Shown: positions 22,438-32,672 of the stretch, piece by piece
Layout: each line of letters starts with the position of its first letter
How positions within the stretch are numbered: position 1 is the stretch's first letter
Source: Mallotus nudiflorus
Lineage: Eukaryota; Streptophyta; Magnoliopsida; Malpighiales; Euphorbiaceae
Reading direction: 5' to 3'
Assembly (NCBI GenBank): GCA_947683625.1
Contig: CANTUR010000620.1
Span: 531,501-595,500 of the forward strand
Length of the DNA stretch: 64,000 nucleotides
Translations under genes and position numbers: made by a program
Notes under the pieces: generated by a model
Seen by the model: the letters and a program-made list of their open reading frames with translations, nothing else
What the model was told of the DNA's origin: nothing
Database searches by the model: none

Positions 22438-23800
22438 ATGAGGAGGCGAGCACGTGTCGCTCCACCAGTCATTGAGGCCGAGGATGATGAGTCTTTTCAG
22501 GATGAGGTTTTACCTCCTAAGCAGCCAGTTAAACGTAGAGGTCGTGGCAGAGGTAGACCTCGAGGAGCAGCAGGTCGCCGTAGGCAGAGAGAGTTACAGG
22601 ACGAGGAGCCTGTTGAGCCTAAATTTGATGTTCCTATTCCTCTAGTTGTTCAACCTGTTCAGCCTGCCTATCAGCAGGGTATGTCTGACCCTGAGGCAGC
22701 TTTGTTCTATGCCCGAGTTGGCAGGATTGCTTTTGGTGGGACTTCCGATCCATTAGATTTTCTGCATGCGATTGAGACTAGGACTCGGACTGCTCATACC
22801 GAGTACCAGCGGATCATGATCATCGAGTTATCTATTGAGGGACCAGCTCTAGATTGGTTCATTCAGATGATCCAGCCTTATATGATGACGATGACGTGGG
22901 CTCAGTTTTGAGAGCGATTCATGAGGAGATTTTGTCCAGAGCCTCTTCGTTTGAGCTATCGTCTTCGTTTGACCAGTATTTCTCGTGGAGATCGATCTGT
23001 AAAGGAGTACACCCGAGAGTTTCTTCATTTGGGTAGATATACTGAGGATCTGATGCGAGATCAGTATTTCGCAGTCACTACCTACATTACTGGTTTGGGT
23101 TCTGCTTTTGCTGGTATGCCTACAGCAGGCCTTACTTTGGAGTCTGTGATTGAGTTAGCCAAGGAGATTGAGCTGAGGCTAGTTAGGCAGGGAGCGATGC
23201 CTGATTATTACCAACTAGGGGTTCAGTCGAGTGGATTGCAGGCTACTCCGTATTCAAGTTTTCATGTTGGTTTGAGTAGTCAGCAGAGAGGTCCGACTCA
23301 GCAGAGTCAGAGACAGCAGCAGCGAGTGCATCAGAGCAGTAGACATGGTCGTGGAGGTCAGCGTAGACCATTCAGATTTGGGTCAGGTGCTTCGAGCAGC
23401 AGCAGTGGTCGTAGTTTTGGATCAGCAGCCAGTGTTTATCAGACTTGTGGTAGAGTCCATCAGGGACCGTGTTATCTGACACCGCTGACATGCTTCAAAT
23501 GCGGGCAGACAGGACATTTTGCCAGATCGTGTCCTTATTCCGAGTATCAGCAGCAGTAGATTCTGCGATTCCCACAGCAGTCGATTGCTAGTGCAGCACC
23601 CGTGCCATTTCAGTTACCACCAGCTCAGCATCAGAGTTCCACTCAGTTTGTTCCACAGCAGAGTCGTGGTAGAGGTACTAGAGGAGGTGCCAGAGGTGTT
23701 GGCCAGGCTTCTACCAGTCAATAGGGAGGTCGAGGTCAGGCTAGAGTTTTTGATCTTACTCAGCAGGATGCTCAGGCATCTAATGCAGTCGTGGCAGGTA
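22438..23800 (+). pseudogene. Gag of element A (capsid and zinc knuckle)
   Basis: The nucleocapsid/capsid part would form the virus-like particle and bind RNA. The N-terminus is basic (RRGRGRGRPRG), followed by the capsid-like retrotransposon Gag region (FLHAIETRTRTAH, ALDWFIQMI, REFLHLGRY, ITGLGSAFAG) and a Gln/Ser-rich linker. A single CCHC zinc knuckle, C-x2-C-x4-H-x4-C, is at 23491-23532 (CFKCGQTGHFARSC). Stops at 22909, 23557 and 23722 break it. The ATG at 22438 is chosen because basic residues follow at once and upstream sequence is untranslated leader. Confidence 0.88.
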
Positions 23801-24200
23801 TTGTTTCTATTTGTTACCTGGATGCATGGGTTTTGTTTGATCCGGGTGCCACGCATTCGTTTGTTTCTCCTGTTTTTGCTTCCAAATCTTATTGGTAAGC
23901 TTCGAGGATGGCTTGTCCTTTATCTGTTGCCACTCCTCTAAGCGATTCCTTGGACGTCGATATTGTTCTTTCTGGTTGTCCAGTTCTCGTGGGAGATAGA
24001 TAATTACCCGCTGATTTGATATTGTTGGATGTGATGGAGTTTGATGTTATTTTGGGAATGGATTGGCTATCTCAGCACTATGCCATAGTAGATTGCAGGA
24101 ATAAAGAGGTGACGTTCAGAATTCCTGATGAAGAAGATTTTAAGTTTTTCGGTGATAGGAGTTCAGCACCTCAGAATCTTATTTCTGCTATTACAGCTAG
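23800..24200 (+). pseudogene. Aspartic protease of element A
   Basis: A retropepsin-like protease that would cut the polyprotein. The active-site motif is DPGATHSF at 23839-23862, where Pro replaces the usual Ser/Thr after the catalytic Asp; D has the same residues, so it is a family trait here. The second conserved motif, ILGMDWL, is at 24049-24069. Stops at 23896 and 24001 lie between them. The second was GAA to TAA, a transversion, unlike most others. Confidence 0.82.
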
Positions 24201-24414
24201 GAAGTTATTAAAGAAAGGATGTCAGGGATACTTGGCATTGGTCAGGGATACTTCAGTGGAGAAGTTGTCACTCACAGATGTTCCTGTTGCTTGTGAGTTT
24301 CCTGATGTTTTTCCCGAGGAGTTGCCAGATTTACCACCTCACAGAGAGATTGAGTTCTGTATAGATGTGGTTCCAGGTACTACTCCTATATCTATGCCAT
24401 CCTATCGTATGGCT

Positions 24415-25000
24415 CCTACAGAGTTAAGAGAGTTGAAGGAGCAGTTGCAAGAGTTATGGGATAAAGGTTTCATCAGACCTAGTGTTTCTCCTTGGGGTGC
24501 ACCAGTCCTGTTTGTGAAGAAGAAGGATGGTACCCTGAGACTGTGCATTGACTACAGAGAGCTTAATAAGGTAACAGTGAAGAACAAGTATCCTCTCCCG
24601 AGGATAGATGATTTGTTTGACCAGCTACAGGGTGCACAGTTCTTTTCTAAGGTTGACTTGAGGTTGGGTTATCATCAGCTGTGTATCAATGAAGCTGATA
24701 TTCCTAAGATAGCATTTCACACTAGATATGGCCATTATGAGTTTCTGGTGATGTCTTTTGGTTTGACTAATGCACCAGTAGCTTTTATGGATCTGATGAA
24801 TATGGTATTCAGATCGTATGTGGATCAGTTTGTGGTAGTCTTCATTGATGATATACTAGTCTTCATTGATGATATACTAGTATATTCGAGGAGTATGGAA
24901 GAGCATGTATATCACTTGAGGATTGTACTACAGACACTGAGAGATCATCAGCATTATGCTAAATTCTCGAAGTGTGATTTCTGGATGGAGAGTGTTTCTT
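24415..25000 (+). pseudogene. Reverse transcriptase of element A, active site duplicated
   Basis: Would copy element RNA to cDNA. Conserved blocks read in order: [54 protein letters not shown] and FGLTNAP. The catalytic FIDD appears twice, at 24841-24852 and 24862-24873, because a 21-base unit is directly repeated (24840-24881). D and C have one copy. In [12 protein letters not shown], Leu replaces the Ser found in C and D. The insertion of seven residues at the catalytic turn would very probably abolish activity. Confidence 0.9.
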
Positions 25001-25284
25001 TTCTTGGACACGTAGTGTCTAAAGAAGGTATTCAGGTTGATCCACAGAAGGTTGAGGCAGTATCTGAATGGCCTAGACCTACTTCTGTTACAGAGATTCG
25101 AAGTTTTCTGGGTTTAGCCGGGTATTATAGGCGGTTTGTGTAGGATTTTTCCAGAATTGCATCCCCTATGACTCGCTTGACTCAGAAGAATGTTAGATTT
25201 GAGTGGTCAGAAGCTTATGAGAATAGTTTTCAGTTGTTGAAGGAGAAGTTGACCACAGCGCCAGTATTAGCTTTGCCTAATAGT

Positions 25285-25680
25285 GTGGATAAGTTCACAG
25301 TTTACTGTGATGCCTCTAGAATTGGTCTTGGTTGTGTGTTGATGCAGAATGGAAGGGTGATAGCCTATGCTTCGAGGCAGTTGAAGAAGCATGAGCAGAA
25401 CTATCCCACACATGATCTTGACATGGCTGCAGTGATCTTTGCTTTGAAGATCTGGAGACATTATCTGTACGGGGTGACTTGTGAGATATTTACTGATCAC
25501 AAGAGCCTTAAGTACATTTTCCAACAGCGAGATTTGAATTTGAGGCAGAGGAGATGGTTGGAATTGTTGAAGGATTATGATTGTGAGATTCTTTATCAGC
25601 CGGGTAAAACTAATGTGGTAGCAGATGCCTTGAGTAGGAAGTCCTCAGGTAGTCTTGCTCACATCGGTGTTGAGAGGAGA
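25285..25680 (+). pseudogene. RNase H of element A
   Basis: Would degrade the RNA strand of the RNA-DNA hybrid. It follows RT in the usual Ty3 order after a stop at 25141. Visible motifs are VYCDAS (first catalytic Asp), THDLDMAAV and [11 protein letters not shown]. The residue normally Glu in THDLE is Asp here (codon 25420-25422); C keeps Glu and D has Lys. Confidence 0.85.
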
Positions 25681-25689
25681 CCATTGATC

Positions 25690-26760
25690 CAAGAATTGCA
25701 TCTGTTGGTGGATCAAGGTCTGATGATGAAGATTAGTAGATCAGGTGGACTGCTAGCTCAGTTTAAAGTACGATCTGTACTGAGGGATAGGATTAAAGTA
25801 GCTCAAAGCTGAGATCCTATTCTAGAAGAGCTTGCAGAGAATGTCAGAGTAGGGAAGTTCACTGATTTCACACTCGATGATGATGGTGTGTTGTGGATCA
25901 GTGGTAGATTGTGTGTTCCTGAGGTAGATGATTTGAGAGAAGAGATCCTAGAGGAAGCACACTCTACAGCTTACAGCGTTCATCCGGGCATTACCAAGAT
26001 GTACCACAGTATCAGAGATTTATACTGGTGGGATGGATTGAAGAAGGATGTCGCTGATTATGTTGCTAAGTGCTTGACGTGTCAGCAAGTGAAAGCCGAG
26101 CATCAGAAGCCTTCTAGGAAGCTTCAGCCTCTTCCTATTCCCGAGTGGAAGTGGGAAAGGATAGCTATGGATTTTGTGGTAGGTTTACCTCGTTCGAAGG
26201 ATGGATACAATTCCATCTGGGTGATTGTAGACAGGTTGACAAAGTCTGCACATTTCTTGCCTGTGAAAGCCACATATTCAGTTGCTAGGTTGGCGAAGTT
26301 GTATGTGAAGCATATCGTATGCCTTCATGGAGTACCTGTGTCCATTATGTCAGATAGAGGTTCGGTGTTTACTTCTCATTTTTGGCAGAAGTTACAAGAA
26401 GCGATGGGCACTAGGTTAGATTTCAGTACTGCTTTTCATCCTTAGACAGATGGTCAGTCTGAGAGGACGATCCAGACACTGAAAGATATGTTAAGGATGT
26501 GTGTCTTGGATTTGGGAGGTAGCTGGGATGATCACTTGTCGCTTGTTGAGTTTGCATATAATAACAGCTACCATAGCAGTATTGGCATGGCACCATATGA
26601 GGCGTTATATGGAAGGAAGTGTAGATCCCCTTTGAGTTGGGATGAGATTGGTGAGAGAGCTTTGACTGGACCTGAGATGGTTCAGGACGCTGCAGAGAAA
26701 GTCACCGTGATTAAGCGCAGATTAGAGACCGCAGTTAGCAGACAAAAGAGTTATGCAGAT
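25690..26760 (+). pseudogene. Integrase of element A
   Basis: Would insert cDNA into the genome. The N-terminal zinc-binding H-H-C-C is visible as AHSTAYSVHPG and KCLTCQQ (about 25957-26090). The catalytic core has Asp in MDFVVGLP/WVIVDRLTKS, Asp in SDRGSVF and Glu in [10 protein letters not shown]. Stops at 25810 and 26443 interrupt it; the second lies between the core's second Asp and the Glu. [16 protein letters not shown] follows, typical of Ty3 integrases. Confidence 0.88.
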
Positions 26761-26946
26761 CCTAGACGCAGAGATGTGGAGTTTCAGGTTGGAGATTTCG
26801 TTTTTCTGAAGGTATCTCCGATGAAGGGTGTGATGAGATTTGGTAGGAAGGGTAAGTTAGCACTGAGATATATTGGACCGTTTGAGATTCTGGAGAGAGT
26901 TGGCACTGTTGCATATCGGTTGGATTTGCCTCCGAGTATGTCATAA

Positions 26947-27210
26947 GTGCATCCAATATTTCATATCTCGATGTTGAGGAAGTATATCTCAGACCCTTCA
27001 CACGTGTTGCAACCTGACAGTGTAGAAGTGAGTGAAGATTTGACGTTTGTGGAAGAACCTGTGGCGATCGTTGATTTTCAAGTTCGACAGTTGCGATCGA
27101 AGCAGATTCCGATGGTCAAGGTTCTATGGCGTAGCGACAGAGTCGAGGAGCATACGTGGGAGACTGAAGCTGAGATGCAAGTTTCTTACCCGTATCTCTT
27201 TCCTTCCTGA
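26947..27210 (+). pseudogene. C-terminal chromodomain of element A
   Basis: The end of the polyprotein reads HPIFHISMLRKY, DPSHVL, EDLTFVEEPVAIVD and VKVLWRSDRVEEHTWE, the chromodomain form found in Tekay/Del chromoviruses. In this group the domain is thought to guide integration to heterochromatin. A stop at 26944 separates it from integrase; C has a stop at the same codon. The terminal stop is at 27208-27210. Confidence 0.85.
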
Positions 27211-27253
27211 TGCTATAAATTTTTCTTTCTGGAATTCGGGGACGAATTCTTGT

Positions 27254-27264
27254 AAGGGGGGAAG
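27254..27264 (+). other. Polypurine tract of element A
   Basis: AAGGGGGGAAG two bases before the 3' LTR at 27267; primes plus-strand cDNA in LTR retrotransposons. D has the same tract on the minus strand at about 41277-41287, C at about 35714-35725, and G a version at 63853-63864. Confidence 0.85.
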
Positions 27265-27266
27265 AC

Positions 27267-30200
27267 TGTAATATCCCGTGTTTTAAAATATTTTTACAAT
27301 GTACCGGGATATACAATGTTAATAATTTTTGTGTATATATTATGATGTTTTTATGAGTTAATATGTATTTAAAACCTATTTTTAAATACTGTGTTTTATT
27401 TACAGTGCTTTACATAAAATTTTCCCGGGACTTGTATTTTCGGGGAAATTTTCACGTAAATAATTTATTATTAATTATTTTAAATATATTTTCGGACTTG
27501 CATGAACTCATACATATTTTTAAAATATTATACACCGTGTATACATATAATTATTTATTTAATTAGGGTTTAGTATTACCCTAATATTTTATTAATTATT
27601 TATTAGTTTTAGTGTTATTTAATTATTTTTATTTAATATAAATTATTAAAATATTAAAATTTTATGTGTGTGGTGTATATTTAATGTGTGTAATTTAATA
27701 TTATTTTAATATATAGTATAAAGTATATATTTATACATATAACACATCAAAAATCAAAAAAATTAGAAAATTACCATTTTGCCCCCGAGCCTCCTTCTCC
27801 CCCGATCTTCACCCTCACCGCCGTCCGGTCGCTGCTGTGCCGATTTCTCACCGTTGGTGTGCCGTCCGGTGTGCCACCACCTTCCCCAGCCTCTTCCGTC
27901 GCCTGTGGTAGCCATTTTCGGCACCTGGAAGCCGTTTTTGGTCGGAGAAGCCGAAAGTCGAGCTATCGTCGATCACGTCGATTTCGGCCATCATTTTTGA
28001 CACCGCCGGTCTCTTTCTTCTCCTTAAGCTCCGGTGAGTATGATTCTAGCTTTGGTTTGAGCTAAAATGGTCTAGAATTGCTTAGGTTTCAAATTTTCAA
28101 TTTCAGTCACATTAAAGTTTTTGATTTTTTTGAGCTTTGAATTGGTTGATTCATGAAAACTCCCTTCACAAATGTTGATCCTAGCAGCTTAATCTACATG
28201 AATGAATTTTTTTGGAATTTTTGGAGATTGTTTCGATTTTTGGGTATTTTTGAATATTTAATATTATTTTCTAATTTTCGGAAATTAATTATTTAAATTA
28301 TGAAATTGGGTTTTATGGTTAAATTAGGTGTTGAAATGAATTATAGGAATTTATTTGGAATTTTTATGAATTTCTAAGTATTTATTTTGAATTATTGAAG
28401 TTTATGTGAATTTGGGAAATTAGGGTTAATTATGTTTTTAATTGAATTTAATTGGTTAATTGAGTTTAATTATTGATAAATATGTTGAGAAAATTAATTT
28501 TGGATAATTGTATAATTTTTGGTGAATTTTTGAAGTAATTTTAGTATATTTATTTATATATGGGTATTTTGGTAATTTTACCCTAAATTGGCTAAAAATG
28601 TAATTTAATTGGTTTTAATAGTTATTTAAGGTATAAAAATGATTTCTATAAATTATTTGGTATTTTTAACTAATTAAAACTATTTTTCGTGAATTATTTT
28701 CAATTATATATATAATATACGGTTTTTCTAATAAAATGAGTTTTTATCGATTTTTACAGTGTTTTAAGGTTAATTATGTAATTTCTATTTATAAAATGAA
28801 TTTCTATGTTGTAAGGATATTTTTGGTATATCTGAAATTATTCTGTGATTGTGGACCCCGGTCGGTGGACTGTAGTTTGGAGTCCGACCGTGGGATTTTG
28901 ATTGTGCTTTGTGTAGTTTTTTCGAAGTGTATTTCCTTACAGGGTCGGCTCTACTCTTTTGAGTAGAGAGATGTCCGTTTTACAGGGGAGGTTCTGCCGA
29001 ATTTTCGATAGAATTCTCGTAAAACGTGATATCCAGTTGAACCCTAATTCTGTTTCCGTATTTAATACTCTAGATCGAATTCTAGGATTTCTGTTAGGTT
29101 TATTCTGATGTCGATTATTTATTGCTTGTTTAGTTGCACCGAGATCGAGGGCTAGTGGACCAGGCCCGTCGGACCCGTCTCGTGGAGCGCACTAGGTGAG
29201 TTACTATACTATATATATATGCTTAGAAATGCATGTTTTATGTTGATTAAATATGCATAAATAATTTGATTATTTCTTAAGTTTATATTAAGTATATTTT
29301 TGGTATATAATAAATTATATACATGTTTTGTTAATAAAATATATTTAAAATGTTTTAAATATATTTTTAGTTTAATTTATGATTTGACTGGATTTATTTA
29401 GCGTATATATACTCGAAATATACCTGGTTTACTTTTGGTTTATTTCTGGTATATATATGGGTTATATTGTTATTTCATTTACATTCATGTATCATTTATT
29501 TTTGTGAATGAATCTTTTATATTATTAATGATGAAGGATATCGATAGAACGTGCTACCTAGTGGGCAGCACTAGGACCGAGTACGTACCGATACGCCTAT
29601 AGTATTTAGGCTATACTACTAATCATTTGCGGATATTGATTGATTATGATTATTGATATGTGTGAGATATGGTTTGGGTGTGATTGCTGGAGCTCGATTG
29701 ACCAAGTATCTCGGGGCCAATCACACTGGCAGTCAGACTGCTGGAGCTCGGTTGACTTAGTGTCTCGGGGCCAGTCTACTGTCTAAATGGATTAAGTGGA
29801 TATATTTGGATTAAGTGAGCCTGTATGGCTAGAGTGTTGTCTAACACTATTTTTGAGGTTGCGATATTCTAGGGTTCTATGTGATCCTTCATAAACTGTG
29901 ATTTTCAATACAAATATATAAAAATGATTTTTCTGCATCTGTATGAATTTGCCTGTATATATATTAGATATATATATATACTGTTGACTGTATGCATTAT
30001 CATTTAGTGTGTATGTATATATATTATAGTAATTCACTCAATGAGGTCTGACTCCCCTCCGTTGACTATTTTTCAGGAGAGTCAACATCTTCAGACCTTA
30101 GTAGCAGGTCGATACGCCGGATTTCTTCCGCCCTGACTTCTTTGTGTAAATTATTTACTTGAGTCTTATTTTTATAATCTAGACACTGCAGTAGTTGTAA

Positions 30201-30473
30201 ACTAATTATGGGATTTCATGTATTTTATTTAAAGAGATGTATTATATTGAAACTGGATTTGTACTGAAAGATTATATATATGAGATGAGATTTGATTTAA
30301 ATCCAGTGATGAGAATGTTATTATTATATTTATGATTTTTATTTCCGCTGCATATTATATGATTATTGTTATTATTGCATGATTTATTTTATTTTTAGGC
30401 TTGCTACGGGTTCCAGATTCGAAAGAATCTCGTTCCCTAACGCCGATCATGGCCCCTGTTTTGGGTTGTGACA
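27267..30473 (+). repeat. 3' LTR of element A
   Basis: 3,207 bases, collinear with the 5' LTR. TATAAAG at 27717; donor-like GTGAGT at 28034 and 29196; hairpin CTCTACTC at 28949-28968. A GC-rich insertion/variant near 27900-27930 distinguishes it from the 5' LTR. Confidence 0.95.
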
Positions 30474-30923
30474 ACTGTAGATTAAGCTATTAGGATTAAT
30501 TGTTATGAAGGGAGTTTGCTTGAATCATTCAAATCAAAGCTCAAAAAATTCAAGAACCCTAATAGGCCGAAAATGGAAGGAAATCTAGACCATTTTAAGT
30601 GAAACAAAGCTTGGAATCACACTCACCGGAGCTCAAGGAGAAGATAGAGACCGGTGACATTGAGTTTGGTGACCAGAATCGGCTTGATCGATGGTGAGGA
30701 AGTTTTCAGCTTCTTAAGGATTTTTCGACCAAAACACACCGAAAATGGAGGATTCAGGCGTTGGGAAAGGCTGGAGGTGGTGGTGGCAAGCCAATAGGCA
30801 CACCGATGGCAAGGAAATTAGGTTGCAGCGATCGGAAATGGAGATGAGGACGATCAGACATAGGGAAGAAGATCAAGTGGCATTTTTGTAAATATGGTAA
30901 ACTTTTGATTTTTGATAATAATT

Positions 30924-30928
<5 letters not shown>

Positions 30929-30958
<30 letters not shown>
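30929..30958. repeat. (AT)n microsatellite in LTR B
   Basis: An AT run of 30 bases at the promoter-equivalent position of LTR B. Confidence 0.9.
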
Positions 30959-30961
<3 letters not shown>

Positions 30962-31778
30962 TATACTATATATTATAATAATATATAATCTCACACAGAT
31001 TAAATATACACCACACACATATTTTAATAATATATACACATATATACACATATACAATTAATTAATTAACATTAAAACTAAATAATAAAAATTAATTTAA
31101 TTAATTAAACCCTAATTTACTTTAAATAAACATATATACATTTTATTTAGCACTTTAAAATTATATATGGGTTCATGCAAATTCGTAAAACTATTTAAAA
31201 TAATTAATATTAAATTGTTTACGTTTTAATTTTTCTGAAAATACAATTTCCGGGAAAATTTTACGTAAATCTCTTAAAATTATTAAAATTAGCATTAATA
31301 AATATCAAACTCATAAAAATATCATAAATATGTATAAAAATTATTAACACTGCATATCCCGATACAGTTTAAAATTATTTAAAAACTCGGGATATTACAA
31401 CCTATATTTTTAAATTATTTTATTTTAAAATGGAATATGCAGTGTTATTAAAATTTAAAGTTAAACTTGATTATTTTATTTTTATTTTACTATTTTATTT
31501 TTAATTATTATTATTCTATGTTTAAATAAATTTCCTACGTAAAAATAATATTTTGGGTCGTTTGATTTGCAAGATTATTTTAGTATTTTTATTCTATTAT
31601 TGTTTTATTAATTTCCCTAATTATTTTATGTGTTATATATTATAATAATAAGGGTTATTATTATTTGTGTGTGTATTATGTATTATTGTGTGTTATTTAT
31701 GTGTGTGTGTGTGTGTATAATATGCATGTGTGGTGGAGGTTTATGCATGTAATTATATTATATAATATTAATGTATAG

Positions 31779-31782
<4 letters not shown>

Positions 31783-31851
<69 letters not shown>
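31783..31851. repeat. (AT)n microsatellite in LTR E
   Basis: An AT run of about 69 bases at the promoter-equivalent position of LTR E. It is followed by the GC-richer leader block (31900-32160). Confidence 0.95.
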
Positions 31852-31854
<3 letters not shown>

Positions 31855-32649
31855 TCATTCACAAACAACAAACACAAATACATATACATATATACATACA
31901 ACCACCGAAGCCTCCCTTCCTCCTTCGCTCGTCACCGCTTGTTCCTCCACCGTCAATGTGCCCTTTGGCCTTCTAGCAGCTCTAGTCACTTTCCACCACC
32001 TCCTCCTTCTTCTTCGGAGAGTTGCTGATCGGCAACTAGCAAGAGAAGTCGAAAGTGAGCCCACCATCATTCCAAGCTTTTCTGGCCACCATTTTTCTCA
32101 CTGCCAATCTTTTTCTCTTCCTTGCACACCGATGAGTGTGAATCCAAGCTCCTTTTAGCTTAAAAACTCGATTTGGTTGGGCGTTGAGCAATTTTTAGAT
32201 TTCGGTTCATTAGGGTTTTTAATTTTTTTTAAGGTGTTAATGGTTGATTCATGAAAAATTCCTTCACAAATGTTGATTATACTAGCCTAATCTACTTCCA
32301 TGAATTTTTGTGTGATTTTTACAATTTATTTTGATTTTTGTGAATTTTTGAATATTTTATTATTATTTTATTAATTTTTGTAAATTAATTATATAAATTA
32401 TGGATTTGTGATTTTTAGTGTTATTAGTAATTTTTATTAATTTTAGAATTTAGTTTATAATTTTTTTGATTTTTATATAATTTTTATAATTATTTTAATT
32501 TTATGTCAAATTTGAAAAATTAGGTTAAAAATATATTTTTGTAGAAATTATTGGTTAATTATATGTTTTTGTTGATAATAATGAGATATATGTTGAGAAA
32601 ATAATTTTTTTTTATTTAAATAATTTTTATTGAATTTTTGAGTAATATT

Positions 32650-32672
32650 AGTAAATTATGTGTATTTTTGCT
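32650..32672 (+). other. Deletion junction: LTR E head joined to pol of C
   Basis: Sequence up to about 32660 matches LTR (compare F near 51660-51685). From about 32668 it matches the protease-RT linker of A (compare 24185). The break has lost the rest of LTR E up to the F insertion site, the start of F, and the 5' LTR and gag of C. The T-rich stretch shared by both sides suggests a short-homology join. Confidence 0.7.

Larger units (their letters stand above)
22438..27210 (+). pseudogene. Element A gag-pol polyprotein, nine in-frame stops
   Basis: One continuous frame of 1,591 codons encodes Gag, protease, RT, RNase H, integrase and a chromodomain. It starts at ATG 22438 (MRRRARVAPP) and ends at TGA 27210. 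Stops lie at 22909, 23557, 23722, 23896, 24001, 25141, 25810, 26443 and 26944, with no frameshift. Comparison with D shows most were Gln or Arg codons hit by C-to-T changes; 24001 was a Glu codon. RT also has a 21-base duplication. Gag and Pol share a frame with no visible shift site, as in chromoviruses that make one polyprotein. It cannot yield a functional product. Confidence 0.93.
19029..30473 (+). mobile_element. Element A: full-length Tekay/Del-type Ty3 chromovirus
   Basis: A complete 11,445-base LTR retrotransposon. The LTRs are 19029-22240 and 27267-30473, both TGTAATATCCC...GTGACA. Perfect target duplications ACTGT lie at 19024-19028 and 30474-30478. The internal region has the tRNA-Met primer site, one gag-pol frame ending in a chromodomain, and a polypurine tract before the 3' LTR. 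The two LTRs differ at several positions in the first 110 bases alone, so insertion was not very recent. The polyprotein carries nine stops and no frameshift. Domain order PR-RT-RH-IN-chromodomain places it in Ty3 chromoviruses; the long LTRs and the DPSHVL...VKVLWR C-terminus fit Tekay/Del. Confidence 0.95.
15992..31399 (-). mobile_element. Solo LTR B inside E, interrupted by element A
   Basis: A minus-oriented solo LTR from TGTCATGACC (15992) to GGGATATTACA (31399), with perfect duplications ACCTA at 15987-15991 and 31400-31404. Its own sequence is 15992-19028 and 30479-31399, about 3.96 kb. This is longer than its relatives, partly because of an internal tandem duplication at 16664-16905. 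Element A sits in it, and the two B halves rejoin cleanly once A and one copy of ACTGT are removed. Confidence 0.88.

Noticed and set aside
23614..23856. Minus frame shared by A and D (44623-44907 in D)
   Set aside because: It is the antisense shadow of the Gag-protease linker.
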